Shown one piece after another: positions 51,516 to 60,140 of a DNA stretch of 64,000 nt. The notes under the pieces were generated by a model, which was not told the DNA's origin, searched no databases, and saw only the letters and a list, made by a program, of their open reading frames with translations. Location: contig NZ_AP018680.1 in the NCBI RefSeq assembly GCF_002218025.2, forward strand, positions 1,984,001 to 2,048,000, given 5' to 3'. The position numbers were made by a program, and so were the translations under genes. The DNA comes from Vibrio casei. GTDB lineage: Bacteria > Pseudomonadota > Gammaproteobacteria > Enterobacterales > Vibrionaceae. The first letter of the stretch is position 1; the number at the start of each line of letters is the position of its first letter.

Positions 51516-53072
51516 ATGAACCCATTTATTATCCAACCGGGGCAAGTATCACTCGCTCAATTACGCCATACGAGCTTCAATTCCATCACCATAGAATTGG
51601 ATAAATCCGCCGAAGCCAACATTAATGCTAGCGCTCAAGTCGTCAACACGGTGGTCCAGCAAGGACGCACCGTCTATGGCATCAATACTGGTTTTGGCCT
51701 ACTAGCAAATACAAAAATTGAAGCTAAAGATTTAGAAGTTCTACAACGAAGTATTGTGTTATCTCATGCGGCTGGTATCGGCGAACTGATGCAAGATGCA
51801 ACAGTTCGTTTAATGATGATATTAAAAATTAACAGCCTCGCTCGCGGTTTTTCTGGTATTCGCCTTGAGGTTATTAACGCGCTGATTCAATTGGTGAATA
51901 AAGAAGTCTATCCTTGTGTGCCACAAAAAGGATCTGTCGGTGCATCTGGCGATCTAGCACCATTAGCACACATGAGCACCGTATTATTAGGCGAAGGCCA
52001 AGCTCGCCATCAAGGTCATATTATTTCAGGTCAAGAAGCCTTAAAAATCGCAGGATTATCCCCAATAACCTTAGCGCCTAAAGAGGGATTAGCATTACTC
52101 AATGGTACTCAAGCATCAACGGCTTTCGCTTTAGAAGGCTTATTTGCCGCTGAAGATTTATTTGCATCCGCAACGGTGTGTGGTGCGATGTCAGTAGAAG
52201 CCGCATTAGGTAGCCGACGCCCATTTGATCATCGTATTCACCAAGTTCGTGGGCATCAAACGCAAATAGACAGTGCTGCTGCGTTTCGTCATCTATTAGG
52301 CCATGAGAGTGGTATTGGTCACTCTCATGAAAACTGTGAGAAAGTTCAGGATCCATATTCATTACGCTGCCAACCACAGGTAATGGGAGCTTGTCTTGAG
52401 CAAATTCGTAATGCCGCCAAAGTGATTGAAATTGAATCCAATGCCGTTTCAGATAATCCATTGGTTTTTATTAATGAAGATAACATGGAAGACAACGACA
52501 TTATCTCGGGTGGAAATTTCCATGCAGAACCAATTGCAATGGCGGCGGATAACCTCGCCTTAGCGATTGCTGAAATAGGCAGCTTATCAGAACGTCGTAT
52601 GGCACTACTCATCGATTCAGCACTCAGTAAACTACCGCCATTTTTAGTCAATAATGGCGGTGTTAACTCAGGATTTATGATCGCTCAAGTGACAGCAGCA
52701 GCGTTAGCCAGTGAAAATAAAACATTCGCTCACCCTGCATCTATAGACAGTTTACCCACCTCAGCGAACCAAGAAGATCATGTTTCAATGGCGACATTTG
52801 CCGCTCGTCGGTTAAGAGATATGAGCACCAATACTCGTGGGATTTTAGCTGTTGAATACTTAGCCGCTGCACAGGGATTAGATTTTAGAGCACCTTATCT
52901 TTCATCGCCCTCAATTGAGAAAGCAAAACAATTGCTGAGAGAAGTCGTGCCATTTTATGATAAAGACCGTTACTTCTCACCCGATATAGAAAGTGCCAAT
53001 TCATTGTTAGCACAAGGCATTCACCATGCCCTGATGCCAGTTGGTTTACTGCCCAGTATTAAGTCGATTTAA
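51516..53072 (+). CDS. hutH: histidine ammonia-lyase
   Basis: HutH removes ammonia from histidine to make urocanate. 518 residues. All catalytic parts are present: Tyr54 in YGINTGFG, the MIO triad Ala143-Ser-Gly145 in [33 protein letters not shown] with the loop tyrosine, SDNPLVF and the ANQEDHVSM glutamate. TAAGGAACATGAA holds the ribosome site. Last gene of hutIGUH, after a 122-bp structured spacer; a bidirectional terminator follows. It serves as the internal control for the MIO-less homologue at 41832-43304. Confidence 0.97.
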   Translation: MNPFIIQPGQVSLAQLRHTSFNSITIELDKSAEANINASAQVVNTVVQQGRTVYGINTGFGLLANTKIEAKDLEVLQRSIVLSHAAGIGELMQDATVRLMMILKINSLARGFSGIRLEVINALIQLVNKEVYPCVPQKGSVGASGDLAPLAHMSTVLLGEGQARHQGHIISGQEALKIAGLSPITLAPKEGLALLNGTQASTAFALEGLFAAEDLFASATVCGAMSVEAALGSRRPFDHRIHQVRGHQTQIDSAAAFRHLLGHESGIGHSHENCEKVQDPYSLRCQPQVMGACLEQIRNAAKVIEIESNAVSDNPLVFINEDNMEDNDIISGGNFHAEPIAMAADNLALAIAEIGSLSERRMALLIDSALSKLPPFLVNNGGVNSGFMIAQVTAAALASENKTFAHPASIDSLPTSANQEDHVSMATFAARRLRDMSTNTRGILAVEYLAAAQGLDFRAPYLSSPSIEKAKQLLREVVPFYDKDRYFSPDIESANSLLAQGIHHALMPVGLLPSIKSI

Positions 53073-53109
53073 ATAATAACTGTCACTGATTAAAAGTGTA
53101 TATAAGATA

Positions 53110-53141
53110 AAGGCCGAACAATGGAATGATTGTTCGGCCTT
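53110..53141. terminator. bidirectional terminator between hutH and ffh
   Basis: AAGGCCGAACAAT (53110-53122), loop GGAATG, ATTGTTCGGCCTT (53129-53141): a perfect 13-bp stem between convergent genes. Confidence 0.85.
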
Positions 53142-53172
53142 CTCTAAATTGAATGATCGTAATTAGAGGAGA

Positions 53173-54552
53173 TTAGCGGCCAAAACCACCCATTCCGCCC
53201 ATACCACCACCGCCCATCATACCTTGCATGTTACGCATCATGCCTTTCATGCCACCTTTTTGCATTTTCTTCATCATCTTCTGCATTTGGGTGAATTGTT
53301 TTAGCATGCGGTTTACATCTTGTACTTGAGTACCAGAACCTGCAGCAATACGTTTTTTACGTGAACCTTTGATAAGTTCAGGATGTTCGCGCTCTTTCAT
53401 TGTCATAGAGCTGATCATCGCTTCCATTTGGCTGAACATTTTATCATCAACTTGATCTTTTACATTAGCAGGAAGGTTCCCCATTCCCGGCATTTTACTC
53501 ATCATGCCTGCCATCCCGCCCATATTTTTCATTTGTCCAAGCTGTTCACGGAAATCTTCAAGATCAAAGCCTTTCTTTTGCTTGAATTTTTTCGCCATTT
53601 TTTCAGCTTTTTCTTTATCGACATTACGTTCAAGATCTTCGATTAAAGAAAGGACATCACCCATGCCTAAAATACGCGAGGCAACACGATCAGGGTGGAA
53701 AGCTTCTAATGCGTCCGTTTTTTCACCAACACCTAAGAATTTAATAGGCTTACCAGTGATATGACGAACCGATAAAGCAGCACCACCACGAGCATCACCA
53801 TCAACTTTAGTTAGGATAACACCCGTTAATGGCAGAGCATCACCAAAAGCTTTCGCTGTATTCGCAGCATCTTGTCCGGTCATCGCATCAACAACGAACA
53901 GTGTTTCGACTGGTTTTATCGCTTGGTGAAGAGATTTGATCTCCGCCATCATATCTTCATCAATAGCTAAACGACCAGCGGTATCAAGAATCACGACGTC
54001 ATAGAATTTCTTCTTTGCGTGGTCAATGGCCGCATTAGCAATATCAATCGGTTTTTGATCCGCACTCGAAGGGAAGAAATCGGTGCCGACTTCGTTCGCT
54101 AAAGTTTCAAGTTGTTTAATCGCCGCAGGGCGGTAAACATCAGCAGAAACAACCAACACTTTTTTCTTATCACGCTCGGTCAATAACTTAGACAGCTTAC
54201 CAACACTGGTCGTTTTACCTGCACCTTGCAAGCCGGCCATTAAAATCACTGCTGGCGGTTGCGCCGCAAGATTTAGAGCTTCATTCGACTCGCCCATAAC
54301 AGATTCAAGCTCAGCCTGAACTATTTTAATGAATTCTTGACCTGGGGTCAGTGATTTAGAAACTTCAATGCCAACAGCACGCTCTTTTACTTGCTTTACG
54401 AAATCACGGACAACCGGCAATGCGACATCAGCTTCAAGCAATGCCATGCGAACTTCGCGCAATGTATCTTTGATGTTGTCTTCTGTTAATCGGCCTTTAC
54501 CGCTGATATTTTTCAGCGTACTGGACAGTCTTTCGGTTAAATTATCAAACAT
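53173..54552 (-). CDS. ffh: signal recognition particle protein Ffh
   Basis: Ffh (SRP54) binds 4.5S RNA and signal sequences and delivers inner-membrane proteins to FtsY. 459 residues: N domain, G domain with GLQGAGKTT at 107-115, DTAGR and TKVDGDARGG, then the methionine-rich M domain (about 300-459) with SGTQVQDVNRMLKQF and a Gly/Met-rich tail. In many Vibrio genomes ffh lies upstream of rpsP; here the hut island and its neighbours lie between them. Confidence 0.98.
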   Translation of the reverse strand: MFDNLTERLSSTLKNISGKGRLTEDNIKDTLREVRMALLEADVALPVVRDFVKQVKERAVGIEVSKSLTPGQEFIKIVQAELESVMGESNEALNLAAQPPAVILMAGLQGAGKTTSVGKLSKLLTERDKKKVLVVSADVYRPAAIKQLETLANEVGTDFFPSSADQKPIDIANAAIDHAKKKFYDVVILDTAGRLAIDEDMMAEIKSLHQAIKPVETLFVVDAMTGQDAANTAKAFGDALPLTGVILTKVDGDARGGAALSVRHITGKPIKFLGVGEKTDALEAFHPDRVASRILGMGDVLSLIEDLERNVDKEKAEKMAKKFKQKKGFDLEDFREQLGQMKNMGGMAGMMSKMPGMGNLPANVKDQVDDKMFSQMEAMISSMTMKEREHPELIKGSRKKRIAAGSGTQVQDVNRMLKQFTQMQKMMKKMQKGGMKGMMRNMQGMMGGGGMGGMGGFGR

Positions 54553-54973
54553 GATTGTGCCTAAATAAACATTCTAATGTCGTTGAGAATAGCGGATAGC
54601 TACTAAATGGGTTGCGAAACCTAACAATGCAACTGATATTATGTGTTTTATTGCTACTTTATTGCTTAAATCGGTATTTTTTCGATATCCAAAGCCATTA
54701 AAGTGACAATGCAATAACAAACAAATGCAATAACAAGTAAACCTATCCATAAACCTGTTGTTTCAAATAAGACGGATATATATTGGGTAACAGTATACCG
54801 AGGCTATAGCCATGTTTCACTGACTTTCATTATATTGTCTATTTTTTCTTCTTTTATACTGCGAATATTCCATCATGAAATGCTAGTATGAGTTTTTTAG
54901 ACTCAGATACGAAACCATACATAGCCCCTGCAGAAAGAGCGAGTTATAATCTATCATTCAATGGATTTATTAA
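54553..54973. other. divergent ffh/ypjD intergenic region
   Basis: About 420 bp without a supported gene. It contains two copies of AATGCAATAACAA (54708-54720 and 54724-54736) of unclear meaning and an AT-rich stretch that must hold both promoters. Confidence 0.5.
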
Positions 54974-55777
54974 ATGAGTAATATGGAAAACCTGCTTTCA
55001 ATTATCGCTGTTATTTTTTACTTTTCAGCAACTTGTATGATCGTCCCAGGACTCGTACACAGTTCTGGCATCCGTATAAAACTGGTTTTCACGCTTGCGA
55101 TTCTCGCCATTATTACTCATGGATGGTTAATCAGCGATCTAATTCTCAATCCAAACGGACAAAATTTAAGCATTTTAAATGTTGCATCATTAATCGGTTT
55201 CATTATTTGTTTGGTATTAAGCATTTCAATGTGGAAAACCCGATTGTGGTTCTTACTTCCAGTTGTATATAGCTTTGCAGCCATTAATTTAGCCGCCGCC
55301 ACATTTTTACCCAGTACTTTCATGACCCATTTTGAAGGCAAAATAGAGTTGCTTATCCATATTAGTATTGCATTATTTGCGTATTCAACACTCATGATTG
55401 GCGCCTTATTCGCTCTACAATTAGCTTGGCTTGATTATCAATTAAAAAGTAAGAAATCCATCATCATTAATCCTAACTTACCCCCTTTAATGATGGTTGA
55501 ACGTCATTTATTCAAAATCATTTTGATCGGCACGTTATTGCTCACTGCAACGTTAATTACCGGGGCTATTTATGTAGAAGGTATGTTCGCACCGCCAAAT
55601 GCACATAAAGCAGTACTCTCTTTTATTGCTTGGGTTTTATACTGTATTTTATTATGGGGGCACTACCAAAAAGGTTGGCGAGGAAGAAAAGTATTATGGC
55701 TTTCTATTTCAGGTGCCACGGTATTAACACTCGCCTATTTTGGCAGTCGTTTCGTCCGAGAAATAATTTTACACTAA
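54974..55777 (+). CDS. ypjD: cytochrome c assembly (CcsA)-family inner-membrane protein YpjD
   Basis: A 267-residue polytopic protein with about eight hydrophobic segments, resembling the YpjD/CcsA (CcmC-like) family. Conserved pieces are HGWLISDL, LLIHISIALFAYSTLMIGALFALQLAWLDYQLK and the GAIYVEGMFAPPNAHKAVLSFIAW segment. The WGxFWxWD haem-handling motif of true CcsA is absent; the role is unknown. ypjD-corB (yfjD) next to ffh is conserved in E. coli and Vibrio. No strong ribosome site; a start three codons later (54983) is possible. Confidence 0.87.
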   Translation: MSNMENLLSIIAVIFYFSATCMIVPGLVHSSGIRIKLVFTLAILAIITHGWLISDLILNPNGQNLSILNVASLIGFIICLVLSISMWKTRLWFLLPVVYSFAAINLAAATFLPSTFMTHFEGKIELLIHISIALFAYSTLMIGALFALQLAWLDYQLKSKKSIIINPNLPPLMMVERHLFKIILIGTLLLTATLITGAIYVEGMFAPPNAHKAVLSFIAWVLYCILLWGHYQKGWRGRKVLWLSISGATVLTLAYFGSRFVREIILH

Positions 55778-55867
55778 TTAGTCTGTGCTTAATTCACCCT
55801 ATCTATTGACAGGGTAATCAGATTTCGTCATAACTGCTGTGTCTAATAATCAAAGGAAAACCTAAGT

Positions 55868-57151
55868 TTGGGTGATATATCAACAGGGCTACTTTTTGCT
55901 CTACTTGCAATTTTAATCCTTATCTCTGCCTACTTCTCGAGCTCAGAAACAGGCATGATGTCGCTAAACCGTTATCGTTTACGACATTTAGCGAACCAAG
56001 GCCATAAAGGGGCTAAGCGTGTAGAAAAACTGCTTGAAAGACCAGACCGTCTCATCGGTCTCATTTTAATCGGTAATAATCTCGTCAACATCTTAGCTTC
56101 AGCCATCGCAACCATCATTGGTATGCGTTTATATGGCGACTATGGTGTCGCCATTGCAACAGGAGTACTGACCTTAGTCATTCTTGTTTTTGCAGAAATT
56201 ACCCCAAAAACGCTAGCGGCGCTTTACCCTGAAAAAGTTTCTTATGCCAGCAGTATCTTACTACGCTTATTAATGAAGGCGATGGCACCTTTGGTTATTA
56301 TGGTGAACTTAATTACCAATGGCTTACTGCGTTTGCTTGGTATTAAAGCCGATGAACCGACAGGCGATCATCTAAGTTCGGAAGAACTTCGTACTGTAGT
56401 AAATGAAGCGGGTAGCTTAATTCCTCGTCGCCACCAAGATATGCTGATCTCTATTTTGGATCTAGAGCATGTTACGGTTAACGATATCATGGTGCCTCGT
56501 AATGAAATCACTGGCATTGATATTAATGACGACTGGAAATCTATTGTTCGACAATTAACTCACTCGGCTCATGGACGAGTAGTACTTTACCGTGACCATA
56601 TTGATGAAGTGGTGGGTATGTTGCGTTTACGTAAAGCTTATCGATTGATGCTTGAGAAAAATGAGTTTAATAAAGAAACCTTATTACGCGCAGCCGATGA
56701 AGTGTATTTTATTCCTGAAGCAACGCCGTTAAATGTGCAAATGCTCAAATTCCAACGCAATAAAGAACGTATTGGTATGATTGTCGATGAGTATGGCGAC
56801 ATTATTGGTCTCATTACATTAGAAGATATTTTAGAAGAGATTGTCGGCGAATTTACCACCTCAATGTCTCCTAGCCTCGCGGATGAAATAACCCCGCAAA
56901 GTGATGGCAGTTATTTAATCGAGGGTAGTGCTAACGTTCGAGATATTAATAAAGGCCTTAACTGGAAGTTACCGACTGATGGCCCAAGAACCCTAAATGG
57001 TTTGATTCTAGAGCATTTAGAGGATATTCCAGAGAGCTATCTTAGTATTGAAATAGCCAATCATAAAATGGAATTAATTGAAATTGCTGAAAATAAAATC
57101 AAATTGGTAAAAGTTTACCCTTCTAAAAAGAAAGTGAAAAAAAACCACTAA
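55868..57151 (+). CDS. CNNM/CorC family (HlyC/CorC, YfjD/CorB-type) membrane protein
   Basis: 427 residues: DUF21/CNNM transmembrane domain (about 1-180, AYFSSSETGMMSLNRYRLRHLA), a CBS pair (about 195-330, VNDIMVPRNEITGI; GMIVDEYGDIIGLITLEDILEEIVGEF) and a C-terminal CorC_HlyC domain. The family is linked to magnesium/cobalt efflux or resistance. The start is TTG at 55868 with AAGGA ten bases ahead; the next Met (in GMMSL) would cut the first membrane helix. 90 bp after ypjD, probably the same transcript. Confidence 0.9.
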   Translation: MGDISTGLLFALLAILILISAYFSSSETGMMSLNRYRLRHLANQGHKGAKRVEKLLERPDRLIGLILIGNNLVNILASAIATIIGMRLYGDYGVAIATGVLTLVILVFAEITPKTLAALYPEKVSYASSILLRLLMKAMAPLVIMVNLITNGLLRLLGIKADEPTGDHLSSEELRTVVNEAGSLIPRRHQDMLISILDLEHVTVNDIMVPRNEITGIDINDDWKSIVRQLTHSAHGRVVLYRDHIDEVVGMLRLRKAYRLMLEKNEFNKETLLRAADEVYFIPEATPLNVQMLKFQRNKERIGMIVDEYGDIIGLITLEDILEEIVGEFTTSMSPSLADEITPQSDGSYLIEGSANVRDINKGLNWKLPTDGPRTLNGLILEHLEDIPESYLSIEIANHKMELIEIAENKIKLVKVYPSKKKVKKNH

Positions 57152-57187
57152 GCTCTTTTTTAAAGTCTATTTTCAACAATGCATAAA

Positions 57188-57217
57188 AAACGAGAAACGG
57201 TTAGTCGCTTCTCGTTT
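57188..57217. terminator. bidirectional terminator between the CorB-type gene and luxS
   Basis: AAACGAGAA pairs with TTCTCGTTT (with an inner CG/CG step), flanked by A/T runs, between convergent genes. Confidence 0.75.
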
Positions 57218-57248
57218 CTTATTTGATAAAAGCATAAAACAAACGCTT

Positions 57249-57767
57249 TTAATCGACTTTAAGCTCTTGCAACATGGCATCTGGTAGCGCAAGGTCATCA
57301 TTCTTATTCACGCTGATTCCTGCTGCGATAATGTCTTTTGCGATCTCTTGTGCTTCCGTTAAAGAGTGCATTGAATAAGTACCACATTGGTATTCATTCA
57401 ATTCAGGGATTTTATTTTGATCTTTAACTTTAAGTACATCTTCCATTGCCGCTAACCAAGAATCGGCAACCTGTTGTTCACTTGGTGTACCGATCAAACT
57501 CATATAAAAACCAGTACGACAACCCATTGGTGAAATATCAATAATCTCAACATTTGAGCCATTCAAGTGAGATCGCATAAAACCAGCGTAAAGATGCTCT
57601 AAAGTATGGATGCCTTTTTCTGACAAGATATTCTTATTGGGAATGCAAAAACGTAAATCGAATACAGTAATGGTATCCCCTTTTGGTGTTTGCATGGTCT
57701 TCGCGACACGTACCGCAGGTGCTTGCATACGTGTGTGGTCAACGGTAAAACTGTCTAATAGAGGCAT
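57249..57767 (-). CDS. luxS: S-ribosylhomocysteine lyase (AI-2 synthase)
   Basis: LuxS cleaves S-ribosylhomocysteine to homocysteine and DPD, the precursor of autoinducer-2, in the activated methyl cycle. 172 residues; the metal site HTLEH at 54-58 and Cys128 (YQCGTYS), and the catalytic Cys83 (GCRTGFYM) are present. It is the third gene of gshA-lipoprotein-luxS, 41 bp after the lipoprotein gene, with GGAGAAACAGCA ahead of the ATG. Confidence 0.98.
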   Translation of the reverse strand: MPLLDSFTVDHTRMQAPAVRVAKTMQTPKGDTITVFDLRFCIPNKNILSEKGIHTLEHLYAGFMRSHLNGSNVEIIDISPMGCRTGFYMSLIGTPSEQQVADSWLAAMEDVLKVKDQNKIPELNEYQCGTYSMHSLTEAQEIAKDIIAAGISVNKNDDLALPDAMLQELKVD

Positions 57768-57808
57768 TGCTGTTTCTCCTAATGTAATACATCACAGTTC
57801 GTTTCTAT

Positions 57809-58423
57809 TTAAAAAAACCAGCTGCGGTTATCGTCTAATTCGGCTTTGCATTTTTTGAGCTGCCAGCCATAATTTCTTGCGGTTTGTTCAACACGCCTTG
57901 CCACTTTAAGTAAGTTCGGCTTGCGCGTATAAGTCTTTCGCTTAAAGCCACCTCGGCCATCATGGTACGCTAAATATTGGCTATAAGTGTCCCACTTTGA
58001 AATCCCTAATGTTTTCTGGCTACCATCGATATACCAACCAATAAACATAATAGAATCACCAAAGTCATCTCGTGATGACCACGAACTAACTTGATCTTGA
58101 TACTCAGACCACACGGGATCTTGTGCTTGTGCATAGCCATAAGCGCTACTAACACGTCCCCAGGGAATGAAACCAAGGGCATAATACCTTGGTGGTTTTG
58201 CATTTCCAATATAGGCACTTTCTTGTTTCATAAAGGCCATGGATATTTGAATAGGAACGCCAAACTCATCTTGCATCTCAAGTGCATCATCATACCAATC
58301 AGGATACTGGCGAAAAATTTCACATAGATTATCTTGATTGCTTGGCGGTGGTGTTGCACAACCTGATAATACAATTAGGCTAATAACACTTAGGAGAATT
58401 TGCCACAACCACCGCTCTTTCAT
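57809..58423 (-). CDS. lytic transglycosylase (SLT)-like lipoprotein
   Basis: 204 residues with a lipoprotein signal ending LSGC (acylated Cys22). The body has the lysozyme-like SLT signatures in variant form: MKQESAY with the putative catalytic Glu (about residue 68), AYGYAQA in place of GLMQ, and YLAYHDGRGG in place of the YNAG/YHAG box. It probably acts on peptidoglycan from the outer membrane. It starts 3 bp after the gshA stop and is followed by luxS, so the three are co-transcribed. Activity is inferred. Confidence 0.82.
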   Translation of the reverse strand: MKERWLWQILLSVISLIVLSGCATPPPSNQDNLCEIFRQYPDWYDDALEMQDEFGVPIQISMAFMKQESAYIGNAKPPRYYALGFIPWGRVSSAYGYAQAQDPVWSEYQDQVSSWSSRDDFGDSIMFIGWYIDGSQKTLGISKWDTYSQYLAYHDGRGGFKRKTYTRKPNLLKVARRVEQTARNYGWQLKKCKAELDDNRSWFF

Positions 58424-58426
58424 ATT

Positions 58427-60010
58427 TTATGTTTTCACTAAATAAGAGAAATATTGCCCAAGAAAATCATCAAAGCTTTGTTGATCAGACTCTTCTATCT
58501 CTTTTTGTTCAATAAGGGAGCGAATAACTTCTTGTTCCATCATAGCTTGGTTATAAACCTGATATTGATGTGAGAGCAACTCATCACGATATTGCAGGCC
58601 AAGTTCATTCCCTACTTTACCAATACCACCAGCTTGCTTTATATCATCAAGTAAACGGCCTGAAATGGTCAATTCAGGATTATCAATCCAAGTCACTAAG
58701 GTCGAGCAAACATCTTGGTAATCCGTACTACCATGAGCTTTATCCATTTCGATTGCAATTTGGTTCAGTTGCTCAAACATCAACTTACCCCAATATTGCA
58801 ACGAATTAGAGTCTTGATCACAACATAGCTTAAACTCTAAACCTGGTTTACGGCCTTCTAAAATAATGTTAGTCCAGTTACTACGCCAGCACTCTAAATC
58901 ACCTTCTTTCATTGGCTCAGAATCTTTCATTCCGCACCAAGCAACAAATAAATCTAAGAAAAGAACCTGTTGTTTAGACACACCAATTGGGCTGAAGGGA
59001 TTAACATCTAATGAACGAACTTCGATATATTCCACACCACCACGCTTTAATGCTTCAGAGGGTTTCTCGCCATTTTTAGCAACTCGCTTAGGTCGGATAG
59101 GTGCATATAACTCATTTTCAATCTGTAAAACATTGCTATTAAGTTGACGATGCTCACCGTTCACTTTTACTCCTAATTGAGCAAAACGTTCTGATGGCTT
59201 ATTCATTGCATTTTGTAAGCCAGTTAGATATTCATCTAAGCTATTGAATCCTATTTTCAGATCACTTTGTGCACTATTGGTATAACCTAAATCACTTAAT
59301 CGTAATGCTGTGGCATAAGGTAAATAAAGGGTTTTACCTATATTGTCAAAATCAAGCCCCGTTTCACGCCCTTGAATAAAAGAAGGACACAATGCAGGTG
59401 AAGCTCCAAATAGATAAGGAATAATCCAACCAAAACGGTAATAGTTACGAATTAAACCAAAATAACCTTCCGATTTACTATCCGCTCTTTCTTGCTCAGT
59501 TTGCTCACCATAAAGGCTATCCCAATAACTGTCAGGGAAAGAAAAATTAAAGTGTACGCCAGAGATAATCTGCATCAAACTTCCATAGCGATGCTTTAAC
59601 CCTTGGCGATATAAGTTTTTCATGCGGCCAACATTTGATGTTCCATATTCCGCTAACGGAATCTTATCTTCATCACTCACATAACACGGCATCGACATGG
59701 GCCACAATTTCTCATTCCCCATTTTAGTCATAGTAAAATGATGCACATCTTTTAATTGATTTAGCAATTCATCAACATCATTAGAAACTGGTGTAATAAA
59801 TTCGAGTAAAGATTCTGAAAAATCCGTTGTTATCCATTGATTGGTTAAAGCCGAACCTAAGTCTTTAGGGTGAGGTGTTAGGGCAAGGTTATCATCAAGG
59901 TCGTATCGTAAAGCTTCACGCTCAATTCCGCGGCCAAATTGCTTAAAAGTCTGAGGATTACTTGCAACTTGCTGAAGTCGTGCAGAAAAGTCGGTCAAAA
60001 TAGCACTCAC
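58427..60010 (-). CDS. gshA: glutamate-cysteine ligase
   Basis: GshA joins glutamate and cysteine, the first step of glutathione synthesis. 527 residues, proteobacterial type 1: [14 protein letters not shown] start near residue 28, [43 protein letters not shown] and [15 protein letters not shown] motifs are all visible. First gene of the gshA-lipoprotein-luxS unit. Confidence 0.97.
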   Translation of the reverse strand: MSAILTDFSARLQQVASNPQTFKQFGRGIEREALRYDLDDNLALTPHPKDLGSALTNQWITTDFSESLLEFITPVSNDVDELLNQLKDVHHFTMTKMGNEKLWPMSMPCYVSDEDKIPLAEYGTSNVGRMKNLYRQGLKHRYGSLMQIISGVHFNFSFPDSYWDSLYGEQTEQERADSKSEGYFGLIRNYYRFGWIIPYLFGASPALCPSFIQGRETGLDFDNIGKTLYLPYATALRLSDLGYTNSAQSDLKIGFNSLDEYLTGLQNAMNKPSERFAQLGVKVNGEHRQLNSNVLQIENELYAPIRPKRVAKNGEKPSEALKRGGVEYIEVRSLDVNPFSPIGVSKQQVLFLDLFVAWCGMKDSEPMKEGDLECWRSNWTNIILEGRKPGLEFKLCCDQDSNSLQYWGKLMFEQLNQIAIEMDKAHGSTDYQDVCSTLVTWIDNPELTISGRLLDDIKQAGGIGKVGNELGLQYRDELLSHQYQVYNQAMMEQEVIRSLIEQKEIEESDQQSFDDFLGQYFSYLVKT

Positions 60011-60057
60011 TTATTGTGGTTTGAGATCCGAGTAGGATAGTCATTCTTGAAGAGAAA

Positions 60058-60081
60058 TACCATCAGGAAAGCCTGATGGTA
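60058..60081 (-). terminator. probable terminator of the M16 peptidase gene
   Basis: ACCATCAGG, loop AAAG/CTTT, CCTGATGGT; on the minus strand followed by ATTTCTCTT, only moderately T-rich. About 60 bp after the peptidase stop and 50 bp before gshA. Confidence 0.55.
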
Positions 60082-60140
60082 ATATTAAAAAACAAGACAC
60101 ACGAATAAAAACACGTGCACCCTAAGCATATTTATGGGCA

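Noticed and set aside
54708..54736. Two copies of AATGCAATAACAA in the ffh/ypjD gap
   Set aside because: Short, AT-rich, with no known consensus and no positional relation to a start; likely a small local duplication.
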